Origin: Anaerostipes sp. MSJ-23
GTDB lineage: Bacteria > Bacillota > Clostridia > Lachnospirales > Lachnospiraceae
DNA length: 64,000 nt
Direction of reading: 5' to 3'
NCBI RefSeq assembly: GCF_018918155.1
Contig: NZ_JAHLPY010000001.1
Span: 1-64,000, forward strand
In this document: positions 46,201-55,588 of the stretch, in pieces
Layout: each line of letters starts with the position of its first letter
Position numbering within the stretch: position 1 is the first letter of the stretch
Made by a program: the position numbers and the translations under genes
The notes under the pieces: model-generated
Database searches by the model: none
Told to the model about the DNA's origin: nothing
Seen by the model: only the letters and a program-made list of their open reading frames with translations

Positions 46201-48612
46201 TTATTTTACAACGATATTTACAATACGTCCAGGTACATAAATTTCTTTTACAATATTTCCAGAAAGCTTATCTCCAAGAACTTCTTTTGCTTTTGTAAGA
46301 ACAGAATCTTTATCTTCCTCTGCTCCAACTACAAGTTTTCCTTTAACTTTTCCATTGACCTGAACAACGATTTCTACTTCGTCTTCTTTCATAGCTTCTT
46401 CATCATATTTTGGCCATCTTTGAGCAAAGACACTTTCTTCATGTCCAAGTGCCTCCCATAATTCTTCTGCAATATGAGGTGCAAATGGTGCAATCAGAAT
46501 AACAATTGTTTCCAGAGTTTCTTTATCAACTCCTTCTTTTTTCGCCATAGCAGTCAGTTTATTTGTGTGCTCCATGAATCCACTGACAACTGTATTTAAA
46601 CTAAAGTTATCCAGACGAGTGGTAATATCATAAATCAATTTATGACGTTCTTTTAACAGTTCTTTGTCTGCTTTTACATTCTGATCTTTTTGATCAATCA
46701 CTAATTTATATAGTTTAGTGAGGAAACGATGCACACCATCAATTCCACTTTCATCCCATTCCGCATCTAATTCTGGTGGTCCTACAAATAATTCATACAT
46801 TCTTAAAGAATCACATCCATAATCACGAACAAGATCATCTGGTGAAACAACATTTCCTTTGGACTTGCTCATCTTGATTCCATTTTTTCCTGTAATCATA
46901 CCCTGGTTAAACAGTTTATGGAATGGTTCATCAAAGTCAATAACTCCGATGTCACAGAGGAATTTTGTATAGAATCTTGAATAAAGCAGATGCAGTACTG
47001 CATGTTCTACACCACCGATATACATATCAACTGGTAAATATTTATCTGCTTTTTCTCTAGAAACAAGTTCTTCACTGTTCTTATTATCAATATATCTTAA
47101 GAAATACCAAGAAGATCCAGCCCACTGAGGCATTGTATTGGTTTCACGTTTTGCAGGTTTTCCACATACAGGACACTTACAATTTACCCAGTCTTCAATA
47201 TCAGCAAGTGGAGATTCTCCAGTTCCTGTTGGTTCATATTTTTCAACTTCTGGAAGTGTCAGTGGAAGTTCTTCTTCTGGCACTGGAACAGCTCCACAAT
47301 CTGGACAATGAACAATCGGAATTGGTTCTCCCCAATAACGCTGACGGCTAAATACCCAGTCACGTAATTTATAATTTGTTGTTTTCTTACCAACGCCCAT
47401 TTTTTCAATGATTTCTGGTGCTTCTTCTTTCAGCTGTGCAGATTCTTTTCCATTCCATTCTCCAGAATTGATCATAATACCTGAAGCATCAGTATAAGCT
47501 TCTTCCATGTTTTCAATTTCTTTTCCATCTTTTGCGATAACCTGAATGATTGGAATATCAAATTTCTTTGCAAATTCAAAGTCACGATCGTCATGCGCAG
47601 GTACACACATAATTGCTCCAGTACCATAGTCTGCCAGTACATAATCAGATAACCAGATTGGTACTTTTGCTCCGTTAATCGGATTGATCGCATAACTTCC
47701 GGTAAACACACCCGTTTTCTCTTTATCCTGCATACGATCAACAGAGGATTTTAAGGATGCCTGATAAATATAATCTTCCACTGCATCTTTTGTTTCTTCT
47801 GTTGCAAGATCTTTTGCAAGTTCATGTTCCGGAGCCAGTACCATGAAAGTTGCTCCATATAAAGTATCTGGACGTGTTGTATAAACTGTAATTGTCTCAT
47901 CTTTTCCATCGACTTTGAAATCTACTTCTGCACCATGGCTTTTTCCAATCCAGTCAGCCTGCATTTTCTTTACTTTTTCTGGCCAATCCAGCTTATTAAG
48001 ATCTTCTAAAAGACGATCTGCATACGCTGTAATCTTTAACATCCACTGTCTTAAATTCTTCTTTGTAACATCTGCACCACAGCGTTCACATTTACCATTG
48101 ACAACTTCCTCGTTTGCCAATCCTGTCTTACAAGATGGACACCAGTTGATTGGCATCTGTTTTTCATATGCCAAACCTTTTTTAAACATTTTCACGAAGA
48201 TCCACTGTGTCCATTTATAAAATTCAGGATCTGTTGTATTTACTTCCATATCCCAATCATAAATTGCAGAGATTTCGTTGATCTGACGCTTAATGTTTTT
48301 AATATTTGCTTCTGTAGAAATTCTTGGATGTGTTCCCATCTTAATTGCATAGTTTTCTGCAGGAAGTCCAAATGCATCCCATCCCATTGGATGAATGATG
48401 TAATATCCGTTTAATAATTTGTAACGGCTCCATACATCACTGATTACATAACCTCTCCAATGTCCTACATGAAGACCGCTTCCTGATGGATAAGGGAACA
48501 TATCCAGACAGTAATATTTGGGTTTCTTCCCATCATTTACATTAACGGGATGTTCTTCCCAATGCTTTCTCCATTTTTGTTCAATTGCCTTATGATTATA
48601 AGGTGTTGCCAT
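46201..48612 (-). CDS. leuS: leucine--tRNA ligase
   Basis: An 803-residue class I synthetase. HIGH-type motif GSGLHVGHWRGY (about residue 42-53), zinc-like cysteines CPSCKTG...CERCG, the CP1 editing domain with the TTRPDTLYGATF motif, and KMSKS in GIKMSKSKGNVV (about 568-579). GGAGG precedes the ATG. There is no T-box and no room for one: only 35 bases separate it from the upstream L,D-transpeptidase gene, so it seems to rely on that promoter. Confidence 0.97.
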   Translation of the reverse strand: MATPYNHKAIEQKWRKHWEEHPVNVNDGKKPKYYCLDMFPYPSGSGLHVGHWRGYVISDVWSRYKLLNGYYIIHPMGWDAFGLPAENYAIKMGTHPRISTEANIKNIKRQINEISAIYDWDMEVNTTDPEFYKWTQWIFVKMFKKGLAYEKQMPINWCPSCKTGLANEEVVNGKCERCGADVTKKNLRQWMLKITAYADRLLEDLNKLDWPEKVKKMQADWIGKSHGAEVDFKVDGKDETITVYTTRPDTLYGATFMVLAPEHELAKDLATEETKDAVEDYIYQASLKSSVDRMQDKEKTGVFTGSYAINPINGAKVPIWLSDYVLADYGTGAIMCVPAHDDRDFEFAKKFDIPIIQVIAKDGKEIENMEEAYTDASGIMINSGEWNGKESAQLKEEAPEIIEKMGVGKKTTNYKLRDWVFSRQRYWGEPIPIVHCPDCGAVPVPEEELPLTLPEVEKYEPTGTGESPLADIEDWVNCKCPVCGKPAKRETNTMPQWAGSSWYFLRYIDNKNSEELVSREKADKYLPVDMYIGGVEHAVLHLLYSRFYTKFLCDIGVIDFDEPFHKLFNQGMITGKNGIKMSKSKGNVVSPDDLVRDYGCDSLRMYELFVGPPELDAEWDESGIDGVHRFLTKLYKLVIDQKDQNVKADKELLKERHKLIYDITTRLDNFSLNTVVSGFMEHTNKLTAMAKKEGVDKETLETIVILIAPFAPHIAEELWEALGHEESVFAQRWPKYDEEAMKEDEVEIVVQVNGKVKGKLVVGAEEDKDSVLTKAKEVLGDKLSGNIVKEIYVPGRIVNIVVK

Positions 48613-48647
48613 ATTTCTCTTCCTCCTCGCCGTACTTGACGTCTTTT

Positions 48648-50150
48648 TTATTCATTTTGAGCCGTTGTCTGTGTTGATGCCGGCTGTTCTGTCGTTGTCT
48701 GTGCTGTTGTAGATTCTGTTGTTTCTTCAAACTGAACCGTTTTACATATGATATCAAACTGTTTTGTCACTGTATATCCACTCTTTCCTTTATAGGAAAC
48801 CTCGGCTTTTACTACTTGTTTTTTATCATTTTTTACAAGCGTTACATTTGCCGCTGTGATCTTAACCGTTTCTCCATTGTCCTTTACGGAAACAGCTTCA
48901 ATAACTGCCTGTGTGATCTGCGCATCACTTGCCCCTTCTTTTACGACAATATCTTTAATATCTTTTTTCTGTGTAATCTGTGCATCGCTATAGCAAGTAA
49001 TCGTCACCGTCTTTGTTGAAGAACGATAAGGTTTATTCGCACTTTTTACTGTATATTGAACGCTATAAGTACCTGCTTTTGCAAATTTATAAGCTTTTGC
49101 CTGGCTATAAGTATAAGAAGTGTAAGTTTTTGCACCTGGTGCCTTGATCTTCACATTCATTGCTGTTGTTCGATCCTGTCCAGATACCGTCTTTGCACTT
49201 ACTCCAGAAACTGCATTAACTTCATTCACTCTTACTGTACGATTCTTTGCAGAAATTACTGGTGCTTTTGTATCAACCACACTCATTGTAAAGTCTTTAG
49301 AAGCGCTTGTACCGCCAAGACTCTTTACTGTATAAGTAAACTTATAAGTACCTGTTGTCTTTGTTGAGAAAGAAGCTTTTACATAAGCTTTCTTCTTGCT
49401 GTCATATTTCTTCACAGAATATTTTATCTTGCTTGTCAAAGAAATTCCTGTTGTCTGCTGTTTTGCACTTACTCCTGCCATCACATTATAATTTGATCCA
49501 TATTCTGCTGTCCTTGCCTTTTTGCTTGAAATTGTGATCACTGGTTTCTGTTTATTGTATGGATTGTTTTTATCTGGATCTGTTGGATCCCAATACATTT
49601 TTCTTGCGGTAGAAACCTTAATTCCTTTTGGTTTTCCAAGAGGTCCCGGATTTTTACTGCTATAAATTGTTACCTTTGTCTTTAATGGACAATGATCATA
49701 AATCCACTTTGCATCAATAACAGCCAGTCTGACACATCCATGAGATGCTGTCGTTCCAAGTTTATTAAATTCCTTTGTAGCCTGACTTGCTTTGCTGTGA
49801 GAATAGTACCATACAGAATGGAATAAGACTCCTTGATGAATTCTTGTACAATACTGTCCATAGCTTGGTCCCTGTAATGTGTGCCAGCGATATTTTGCCG
49901 GTGTATAATACGTACCGCTTGGTGTGTTAGCTCCACCACATGAGACAAGAAATGCTTTGATCGGTTTATATTTTCCATCTTGTAGTTGATAAACCGTCGC
50001 AACATTTGCCTGTTTGTTAACTTTGATCCAGTACTTTGTATTTCCCGCCGCATGAACTGTATCAGAACTTGCCACGGATACCCCAAAGGCCATCACAAGA
50101 ACCAGCATCAAAGCACACAACTTTTTCATTGTTAACGCTAATTTTTTCAT
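48648..50150 (-). CDS. secreted L,D-transpeptidase with repeated C-terminal domains
   Basis: A 500-residue exported protein. Signal peptide ends near TVHAAG (residue about 35). The YkuD catalytic domain follows (about 38-165) with the motif ASHGCVRLAVIDAKW; the Cys forms 3-3 cross-links or attaches proteins to peptidoglycan. Two or three Ig-like or bacterial-surface repeats follow (SAKQQTTGI, VSAKTVSGQ, VKEGASDAQI), then a Thr/Gln-rich tail. AAAGGAAAG precedes the ATG. The promoter overlaps the divergent glyoxalase-fold gene's promoter. Confidence 0.9.
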   Translation of the reverse strand: MKKLALTMKKLCALMLVLVMAFGVSVASSDTVHAAGNTKYWIKVNKQANVATVYQLQDGKYKPIKAFLVSCGGANTPSGTYYTPAKYRWHTLQGPSYGQYCTRIHQGVLFHSVWYYSHSKASQATKEFNKLGTTASHGCVRLAVIDAKWIYDHCPLKTKVTIYSSKNPGPLGKPKGIKVSTARKMYWDPTDPDKNNPYNKQKPVITISSKKARTAEYGSNYNVMAGVSAKQQTTGISLTSKIKYSVKKYDSKKKAYVKASFSTKTTGTYKFTYTVKSLGGTSASKDFTMSVVDTKAPVISAKNRTVRVNEVNAVSGVSAKTVSGQDRTTAMNVKIKAPGAKTYTSYTYSQAKAYKFAKAGTYSVQYTVKSANKPYRSSTKTVTITCYSDAQITQKKDIKDIVVKEGASDAQITQAVIEAVSVKDNGETVKITAANVTLVKNDKKQVVKAEVSYKGKSGYTVTKQFDIICKTVQFEETTESTTAQTTTEQPASTQTTAQNE

Positions 50151-50203
50151 ATGCTTTCCTTTCTATGAATATCCTTCCTTTATTGATTCAAACGTTCTTT
50201 TCT

Positions 50204-50253
50204 ATTATATATTTCCAGCTTTCACTTGTAAATAGAAAACAATATGATATTAT
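50204..50253. promoter_or_regulatory. back-to-back divergent promoters with shared -35 region
   Basis: Leftward: TTTACA (50227-50232, minus) and TATAAT (50204-50209), 17 bases apart. Rightward: TTGTAA (50226-50231) and TATTAT (50248-50253), 16 bases apart. The two -35 hexamers overlap almost completely, so only one polymerase could bind at a time. Confidence 0.6.
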
Positions 50254-50295
50254 AAAAATAAAAGAATTTTCATAGAAAAGAAAAGGAGAATTTTT

Positions 50296-50661
50296 ATGAT
50301 TACTTTTAACCATTTTAATTTCAATGTTTTAAACCTTGAAAAAAGCTTGGATTTTTACAAAAAAGCTCTTAATCTTTCCGTTGTCCGTGAGAAAGACGCT
50401 TCTGACGGAAGTTTCCGTCTTGTTTATCTTGGAGATGGAAGCAGCGATTTTACGCTGGAACTTACCTGGCTTGCTGATCGTAAAGACCCATACAATCTTG
50501 GAGACGAAGAATTCCATCTTGCTTTTATGACTGATGAATTTGATAAGCTTCATAAACTTCATGAAGAAATGGGATGTATCTGTTTTGAAAATCCGGATAT
50601 GGGTATTTATTTTATCAATGACCCAGACGGATACTGGATTGAAATCGTTCCTCAAAAATAA
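50296..50661 (+). CDS. glyoxalase/VOC superfamily protein
   Basis: A 121-residue vicinal-oxygen-chelate protein resembling glyoxalase I (lactoylglutathione lyase). Candidate metal ligands are His6 (FNHFNFNV), Glu near 55 (TLELTW), His near 76 (FHLAF) and Glu near 116 (YWIEIVP), all in the expected positions. Methylglyoxal removal is likely, but many VOC proteins have other roles and the thiol partner is unclear in this organism. GGAG precedes the ATG. Confidence 0.85.
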   Translation: MITFNHFNFNVLNLEKSLDFYKKALNLSVVREKDASDGSFRLVYLGDGSSDFTLELTWLADRKDPYNLGDEEFHLAFMTDEFDKLHKLHEEMGCICFENPDMGIYFINDPDGYWIEIVPQK

Positions 50662-50665
50662 ACAT

Positions 50666-50705
50666 AAAAAAGTCAGCATGAATTAAAATCCTGCTGACTT
50701 TTTTC
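50666..50705. terminator. bidirectional terminator
   Basis: AAAAAAGTCAGCA pairs with TGCTGACTTTTTT around 13 bases; it serves both the VOC gene and the convergent aminopeptidase gene. Confidence 0.85.
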
Positions 50706-50709
50706 TTTT

Positions 50710-52092
50710 TTATTTACAATGTGTTAGAAATGCTTCATAACCTTTTTCCACTTCATAAATATCAGATTTGCTTGTAATTTCCCATGGTGCGTGCATATTT
50801 AAAACGGCAACGCCACAATCAATAACATTCATTCCATAAGATGCTGGAATATATGCGATTGTTCCGCCTCCTCCAATATCTACTCTTCCAAGTTCTGCTG
50901 TCTGGAAAGCAACACCTTCCTCATCAAAAATCTTGCGAAGTTTTGCAATGAATTCTGGATTTGCATCATTTGATCCAGATTTTCCCCTTGCTCCTGTATA
51001 TTTATTTAATACCAATCCTTTTCCGAAATAAGCACTGTTTTTCTTTTCCATAACTGCTGGATAATTTGGATCAAAAGCGGCACTGACATCTGAAGATAAC
51101 ATATAGGAATTTGCAAGCGTTCTTCGTAAAACAAGGTCGTTATAATCCCCGGAAAGTGCCAGAATTTCTGCAACTGTATTTTCAAAAAACTTAGAATGCA
51201 TTCCTGTCGCACCAACACTTCCGATTTCTTCCTTATCAACCAGCACACAACAAGAAGTTCTTTGTGGAGCCTCTACATTTAACATTGCCACAAGAGATGT
51301 ATATGCGCAAACACGGTCATCCTGTCCATAAGACATCACCATGCTTCGATCCAATCCAAAATCTCTTGCCTTTCCTGCAGGTACAACTTCAATTTCTGCA
51401 GAAAGAAAGTCCTCTTCTTCTATATTATATTCTTCTTTTAAAAGATCCAGCATCTGTTTTTTCACTGCATCTTTTTCTTCTCCCTTTAATGGACGACTTC
51501 CGATGAGAACATTTAAATCTTCTCCTTCAATGACAACACTCGCCTTTTTTTCCATCTGTTTTCCAGATAAATGAATCAAAAGGTCCGTAATTCCCACAAC
51601 TGGTTCATCTTCTTTTTCTCCAATGGAAAGTTCAATTTTCGTTCCATCTTTTTTCACAACAACTCCGTGCAATGCCATTGGAAGTGTCACCCATTGGTAT
51701 TTTTTCACTCCACCATAATAATGAGTATCCAAAAGTGCCATTTCTGTATCCTCATATAATGGATTCTGTTTTAAATCAAGTCTTGGAGAATCAATATGAG
51801 CCCCTAAAATATTCAATCCAGCTTCTAGCGGTTCTTTTCCAATCTGAAATAACACAATCGTTTTTTCCATCCAAACACGGTAAACCTTGTCTCCCGTTTT
51901 CAACGGTGTCTTTGATGCAATCATTTCATTAAGATCTTTATATCCTGCCTTTTTGGCCAGTGCTACAGATTGTCTAACACATTCACGTTCTGTTTTTCCA
52001 TTGGACAAGAATTCTTTATAATCTTCATTAAGATCTGTCAGTTTTACAAGATCTTTTCCTTCATAAGTTGTCCACGCATTTGCTTTTTCCAT
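50710..52092 (-). CDS. M18 family aminopeptidase
   Basis: A 460-residue zinc aminopeptidase of the aspartyl aminopeptidase family. Metal ligands are in ILGAHIDSPRLDLKQNPL (His-Asp, about residue 79), VDKEEIGSVGATGMHS (about 275-290) and NMHAPWEITSK (C-terminal His). The start at 52092 has GGAG nine bases upstream; the frame runs to 52140. It is cytoplasmic and works in peptide breakdown. A promoter TTGCCG/TAAGAT lies at 52131-52160. Confidence 0.93.
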   Translation of the reverse strand: MEKANAWTTYEGKDLVKLTDLNEDYKEFLSNGKTERECVRQSVALAKKAGYKDLNEMIASKTPLKTGDKVYRVWMEKTIVLFQIGKEPLEAGLNILGAHIDSPRLDLKQNPLYEDTEMALLDTHYYGGVKKYQWVTLPMALHGVVVKKDGTKIELSIGEKEDEPVVGITDLLIHLSGKQMEKKASVVIEGEDLNVLIGSRPLKGEEKDAVKKQMLDLLKEEYNIEEEDFLSAEIEVVPAGKARDFGLDRSMVMSYGQDDRVCAYTSLVAMLNVEAPQRTSCCVLVDKEEIGSVGATGMHSKFFENTVAEILALSGDYNDLVLRRTLANSYMLSSDVSAAFDPNYPAVMEKKNSAYFGKGLVLNKYTGARGKSGSNDANPEFIAKLRKIFDEEGVAFQTAELGRVDIGGGGTIAYIPASYGMNVIDCGVAVLNMHAPWEITSKSDIYEVEKGYEAFLTHCK

Positions 52093-52130
52093 AACTGTAT
52101 CTCCTTCCTTTGCGTTTTTCTTCAACAGAT

Positions 52131-52160
52131 ATCTTACCACAAAATAACAAAAAACGGCAA
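52131..52160 (-). promoter_or_regulatory. possible promoter of the M18 aminopeptidase gene
   Basis: Minus-strand TTGCCG (52155-52160) and TAAGAT (52131-52136) are 18 bases apart. Confidence 0.45.
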
Positions 52161-52182
52161 GGCGTATCTATCGATTCAAATC

Positions 52183-53328
52183 TTACAAAGAAAATTCCTC
52201 TAATATCTTTCCAAAATACCACCAGTAATCTTTTTTCTGTACCGATTGTAAAGCCGTAATTGCACTTGTTTTTATGCATTTTCCATTTGACATGTATCGA
52301 ATGGCCCCAATCCGTTGTCCTTTTTTTACCGGTGCTTCTATTTGATCTGGTATCTGGCAACGAATCTCCACCTTATCTGTCTTTTTCAAAAGAAGTCTTA
52401 CTTTCTTTTCTTTTACCTTCAAAGGAAGAGTCTCCTTCATTCCCCCGTTTACATAAATCTTAGAAATTTTGGTTATATCCGGTATAATTTCCTGATAATC
52501 ATAATACATTTCTCCATACTGTGCCAATGCACGTATGTCACTCCATTTATAACTTTTATGCGGCGGCCATCCACTTGCCAATACAACTGCGATCATTTTC
52601 AATTTCTTTTTTTGAAAAGCCCCAACATAACAATATCCAGCCTTGGATGTATAACCTGTTTTTCCTGAAATAGCTCCTGGCATAGAAGATAACAATGCAT
52701 TGTGATTATTACATGTAAATGTACGATTCCCGGAAAAATCTTTAAAATGGTAACTTTTTGTCCTTGTGATCGTGAGAAAATCTTTGTTTTTTATGCATTG
52801 TCTCATAATCATTGCAAGATCTATCGCATTTGTCTGATGGGCACCCTTTTCATCACTAGCATCTAATCCATTCGGTGAAACAAAATGTGTTTTTTTTGCA
52901 CCGATCTTTTTTGCTTCCTTATTTAATTCCTTGGAAAATGATGCAACAGATCCTTTCGCATACTCTGCAAGTACGACTGCACAATCATTAAACGATTCCA
53001 ACATCAATCCATAAAGAAGATCTCTTACTTTATATTTTTCTCCTCTTTTTACACCAAGATGCACTTTCGGTTGATTTTGTGCATTTTGCGAAACTTCTAC
53101 CCAATCATCCAGATTACAATGTCTTACAATATAAAGACAGGTCAAAATTTTTGTTGTACTGGCATTGGCCATCGGCGTTTCCTCTGATTTCCCATATAAG
53201 ATTTTTCCACTGTCTGCATCCATCAATACTGCTGCTTTTGCATATAACTTCGGCTCTTCAGCAAAAACAGGAAGATCTATAGAGAATATGAGACAGAGCA
53301 CAGACAAAAATACCATGCATTTCTTCAT
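52183..53328 (-). CDS. D-alanyl-D-alanine carboxypeptidase, PBP5 type
   Basis: A 381-residue exported penicillin-binding protein that trims the terminal D-Ala from peptidoglycan stems. Signal peptide ends at VFAEEP (residue about 25). The three active-site motifs are STTK (ANASTTKILT, about residue 57), SFN (LESFNDCAVV) and KTG (SGKTGYTSKAGY). The C-terminal PBP5_C-like beta domain follows. DacF or DacA are both possible names; it may have a sporulation role. Confidence 0.93.
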   Translation of the reverse strand: MKKCMVFLSVLCLIFSIDLPVFAEEPKLYAKAAVLMDADSGKILYGKSEETPMANASTTKILTCLYIVRHCNLDDWVEVSQNAQNQPKVHLGVKRGEKYKVRDLLYGLMLESFNDCAVVLAEYAKGSVASFSKELNKEAKKIGAKKTHFVSPNGLDASDEKGAHQTNAIDLAMIMRQCIKNKDFLTITRTKSYHFKDFSGNRTFTCNNHNALLSSMPGAISGKTGYTSKAGYCYVGAFQKKKLKMIAVVLASGWPPHKSYKWSDIRALAQYGEMYYDYQEIIPDITKISKIYVNGGMKETLPLKVKEKKVRLLLKKTDKVEIRCQIPDQIEAPVKKGQRIGAIRYMSNGKCIKTSAITALQSVQKKDYWWYFGKILEEFSL

Positions 53329-53387
53329 TTTTCTTGTCCTTTCTATTCCAAGATATTATATGAAAAAATACATGGCATTATTCATGA

Positions 53388-53945
53388 CTATTTTAATTTT
53401 ACAAGAAATACTGGCATCGGCGGATGGTTTTTCTTCGTTGGAAAATCTTCTTTTATAACAAAATATGTTCGATCATCCAACTCTTCCAGCCAGTCAAGTA
53501 CCTGATCACGTTCTTCAAACCCACTATCTCCTCCGCTATAAATGCAAATGCTCATAATTCCTCCAACTTTTAACAGCCGAAGTCCTGCCTCAAAAGCTTC
53601 AATACTTGTTTTTGGACGAGTTACCAGCTGATGGTCTCCCCCGGGAAGATACCCTAGGTTAAACATAATACACTGAATGGTCCCTGAAGCAAAATAATTT
53701 GCCATATGTTCATGTCCATCTTGTATTAATTTAGCCTTAACTCCATGTTTTTCTAATTTTTCTTTTGTCATCTCTAATGCCTGCTTTTGAACGTCAAACG
53801 CAGTGACTTTCCCACTTTGTCCAGTCCTTTGACAAAGAAATAACGTATCTCCGCCTTTTCCCATGGTTGCATCAATACAATGATCTCCTTCTTTGATCTG
53901 CCCTTCCAATACTTTATGAATCCAGTCTGTAATTGTGATTCGCAT
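53388..53945 (-). CDS. mnmM: tRNA methyltransferase MnmM (YtqB family)
   Basis: A 185-residue class I SAM methyltransferase. The SAM site is CIDATMGKGGDTLFLCQ (about residues 25-41) and the second block is IMFNLGYLPGGDHQL (about 95-109), which is diagnostic for the YtqB/PF06962 family. Bacillus YtqB (MnmM) methylates nm5s2U to mnm5s2U at tRNA position 34. GGAGG lies seven bases before the ATG at 53945, directly after the U-run of the preceding terminator. The frame continues to 53978. Confidence 0.9.
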   Translation of the reverse strand: MRITITDWIHKVLEGQIKEGDHCIDATMGKGGDTLFLCQRTGQSGKVTAFDVQKQALEMTKEKLEKHGVKAKLIQDGHEHMANYFASGTIQCIMFNLGYLPGGDHQLVTRPKTSIEAFEAGLRLLKVGGIMSICIYSGGDSGFEERDQVLDWLEELDDRTYFVIKEDFPTKKNHPPMPVFLVKLK

Positions 53946-53956
53946 ATCATTCCTCC

Positions 53957-53995
53957 AAAAAAAGAAGCTGCATATCAAATGAAGCTTCTTTTTTA
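53957..53995 (-). terminator. terminator of the second L,D-transpeptidase gene
   Basis: On the minus strand AAGAAGCT pairs with AGCTTCTT around 13 bases and is followed by TTTTT. The GGAGG of mnmM follows the U-run without a gap. Confidence 0.8.
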
Positions 53996-54002
53996 TTTTC
54001 CT

Positions 54003-55388
54003 TTAATAATAAGTTACAACCGGGTCTCCCTTACTTACTAGTTTATACAATGCTGCTGCAGAAGAAACTGGTAAATTGACACATCCATGAGATCCGCCAG
54101 ATATGTATTCGCTACCTCCAAAAGAACTTCTCCATGGGGCAGAATGGAATCCTACATTTCCATTAAACGGCATCCAATACTGCACTGGTGAACTATAACC
54201 TTGCCCATTTAAGGTTGCTTTTGGCTGTTTATATAAAATATAAGAAACGCCTTCTGGAGTTTTACGTCCTGCTGTCATCATCCCAGTGACACAAGATGTT
54301 GTGTATTTAAGCTTTCCTTTTTTATAATAGTAAACGGTCTGTGCTCCAATATCAACTTCTACATAAGTATCTCCAATATCACCGTTAATACCATCATATA
54401 CTCTTCCTTTTTCTCTCCAATAAGGCTGTCTTGTTTCAACAGTTCCTTCTTTCAACATTTTCTTTACAGATGCTAATTCTTTATCTTTATTCATACGCCA
54501 TCCATAAGTTCCACCATAAATCTTTTTCTTACGTCCATCATGCGTTTTAAACTTATGCCATCCATACTGCGTATTATATTTGTACATAAATTTTAGTACC
54601 CAATTTTCCATTGCATTTTCATCAATAGAATAACTTGTTCCATCTTTACTGATCTTAAGCCATTTGTTGTAGATATCTTTGTTCAAAACAACCTTTTGTT
54701 TTCCAAACTCATAGGTAATACTTCCTTTTAAAATACCATTCATTTTATTAGCAAGATCTTTGATTTTTTTGCTATCTGATGTATATTTTGGATTATAATA
54801 GCATCCTGCTTTTTCAAGGTCAATCGTACTAATACCACTTTTGATTGCTTGTGTTACCTGCTGTAATGTACGAGCTTCGTTAAGCTCTGTTCCTTTTTCT
54901 TCTTTTTGTATTACATATTTTCCATCTTTGTAAACAGGTCTCGCGTCAACTCTTTTTACAATATGTTTTTTGTCAAAACATCCAAGTTTTTTATAAGCTT
55001 CCTCAAAAGAAGTCTTATCATAAGAAAACATGGTAATATGATTGTATTTTTCTGCTCCCAAAATTCCTTTAATCCATAAAAAAGCATTTTGTCCATTTTT
55101 GATTTTCTGAATATTTTTGGCACCCTCAAATTTTGCTTTAATCTGATCGCTTTGAATCACTTCTTTTTGATTTTTACGTTCCTTTAAAGTCAGATTATAA
55201 TCATCTGCCTTTTTTTGAAAAATTGCAGTTGCCTGCTGGACTGTCTTCCCGGACACATCAATTCCATTAATCTTTGTTCCCTGAACAAATCCTTTGCTGT
55301 TATATACGGCAAGAAGACAATAAATTACAAGAACTGCCACTATGACGATTCCGACATAATGTTTCCATGTTAATTTTTTTGTTTTCAT
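54003..55388 (-). CDS. membrane-anchored L,D-transpeptidase with PG-binding domains
   Basis: A 461-residue protein. One N-terminal membrane anchor (about residues 11-30), two putative peptidoglycan-binding domains of the PG_binding_4 kind (about 45-200 and 200-320) and a C-terminal YkuD domain (about 340-461) with SGGSHGCVNLPVSSAA, containing the catalytic His and Cys. It makes 3-3 cross-links, giving beta-lactam-resistant linkage. The layout matches Enterococcus faecium Ldt. AGGAGG precedes the ATG at 55388. Confidence 0.92.
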   Translation of the reverse strand: MKTKKLTWKHYVGIVIVAVLVIYCLLAVYNSKGFVQGTKINGIDVSGKTVQQATAIFQKKADDYNLTLKERKNQKEVIQSDQIKAKFEGAKNIQKIKNGQNAFLWIKGILGAEKYNHITMFSYDKTSFEEAYKKLGCFDKKHIVKRVDARPVYKDGKYVIQKEEKGTELNEARTLQQVTQAIKSGISTIDLEKAGCYYNPKYTSDSKKIKDLANKMNGILKGSITYEFGKQKVVLNKDIYNKWLKISKDGTSYSIDENAMENWVLKFMYKYNTQYGWHKFKTHDGRKKKIYGGTYGWRMNKDKELASVKKMLKEGTVETRQPYWREKGRVYDGINGDIGDTYVEVDIGAQTVYYYKKGKLKYTTSCVTGMMTAGRKTPEGVSYILYKQPKATLNGQGYSSPVQYWMPFNGNVGFHSAPWRSSFGGSEYISGGSHGCVNLPVSSAAALYKLVSKGDPVVTYY

Positions 55389-55494
55389 TACTAAACCTCC
55401 TAGATACAATTCCCTATTATAATACAGACACTTTAAAATAACCACTCTTTTTTAGACTTTTTTTCAAAGATTGATAAATTTTTCACATAAAACC

Positions 55495-55523
55495 TTGTCT
55501 TTCTTCATGCAAAATGATAAAAT
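55495..55523 (+). promoter_or_regulatory. promoter of the butyryl-CoA transferase gene
   Basis: TTGTCT (55495-55500) and TAAAAT (55518-55523) are 17 bases apart, about 65 bases before the start codon. A TTAAT...ATTAA inverted repeat occurs in the leader (about 55535-55555). No clear Rex site was found. Confidence 0.6.
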
Positions 55524-55588
55524 ACAGTTAGTGTGTTAATCACGCAACGTATTAATCTCATCTATATTTTAGGGAGGAATTTATTATT

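Noticed and set aside
55530-55560. Possible Rex (redox) operator before but
   Set aside because: Only TTAAT...ATTAA symmetry is found; the TTGTTAA-N4-TTAACAA pattern is not matched.
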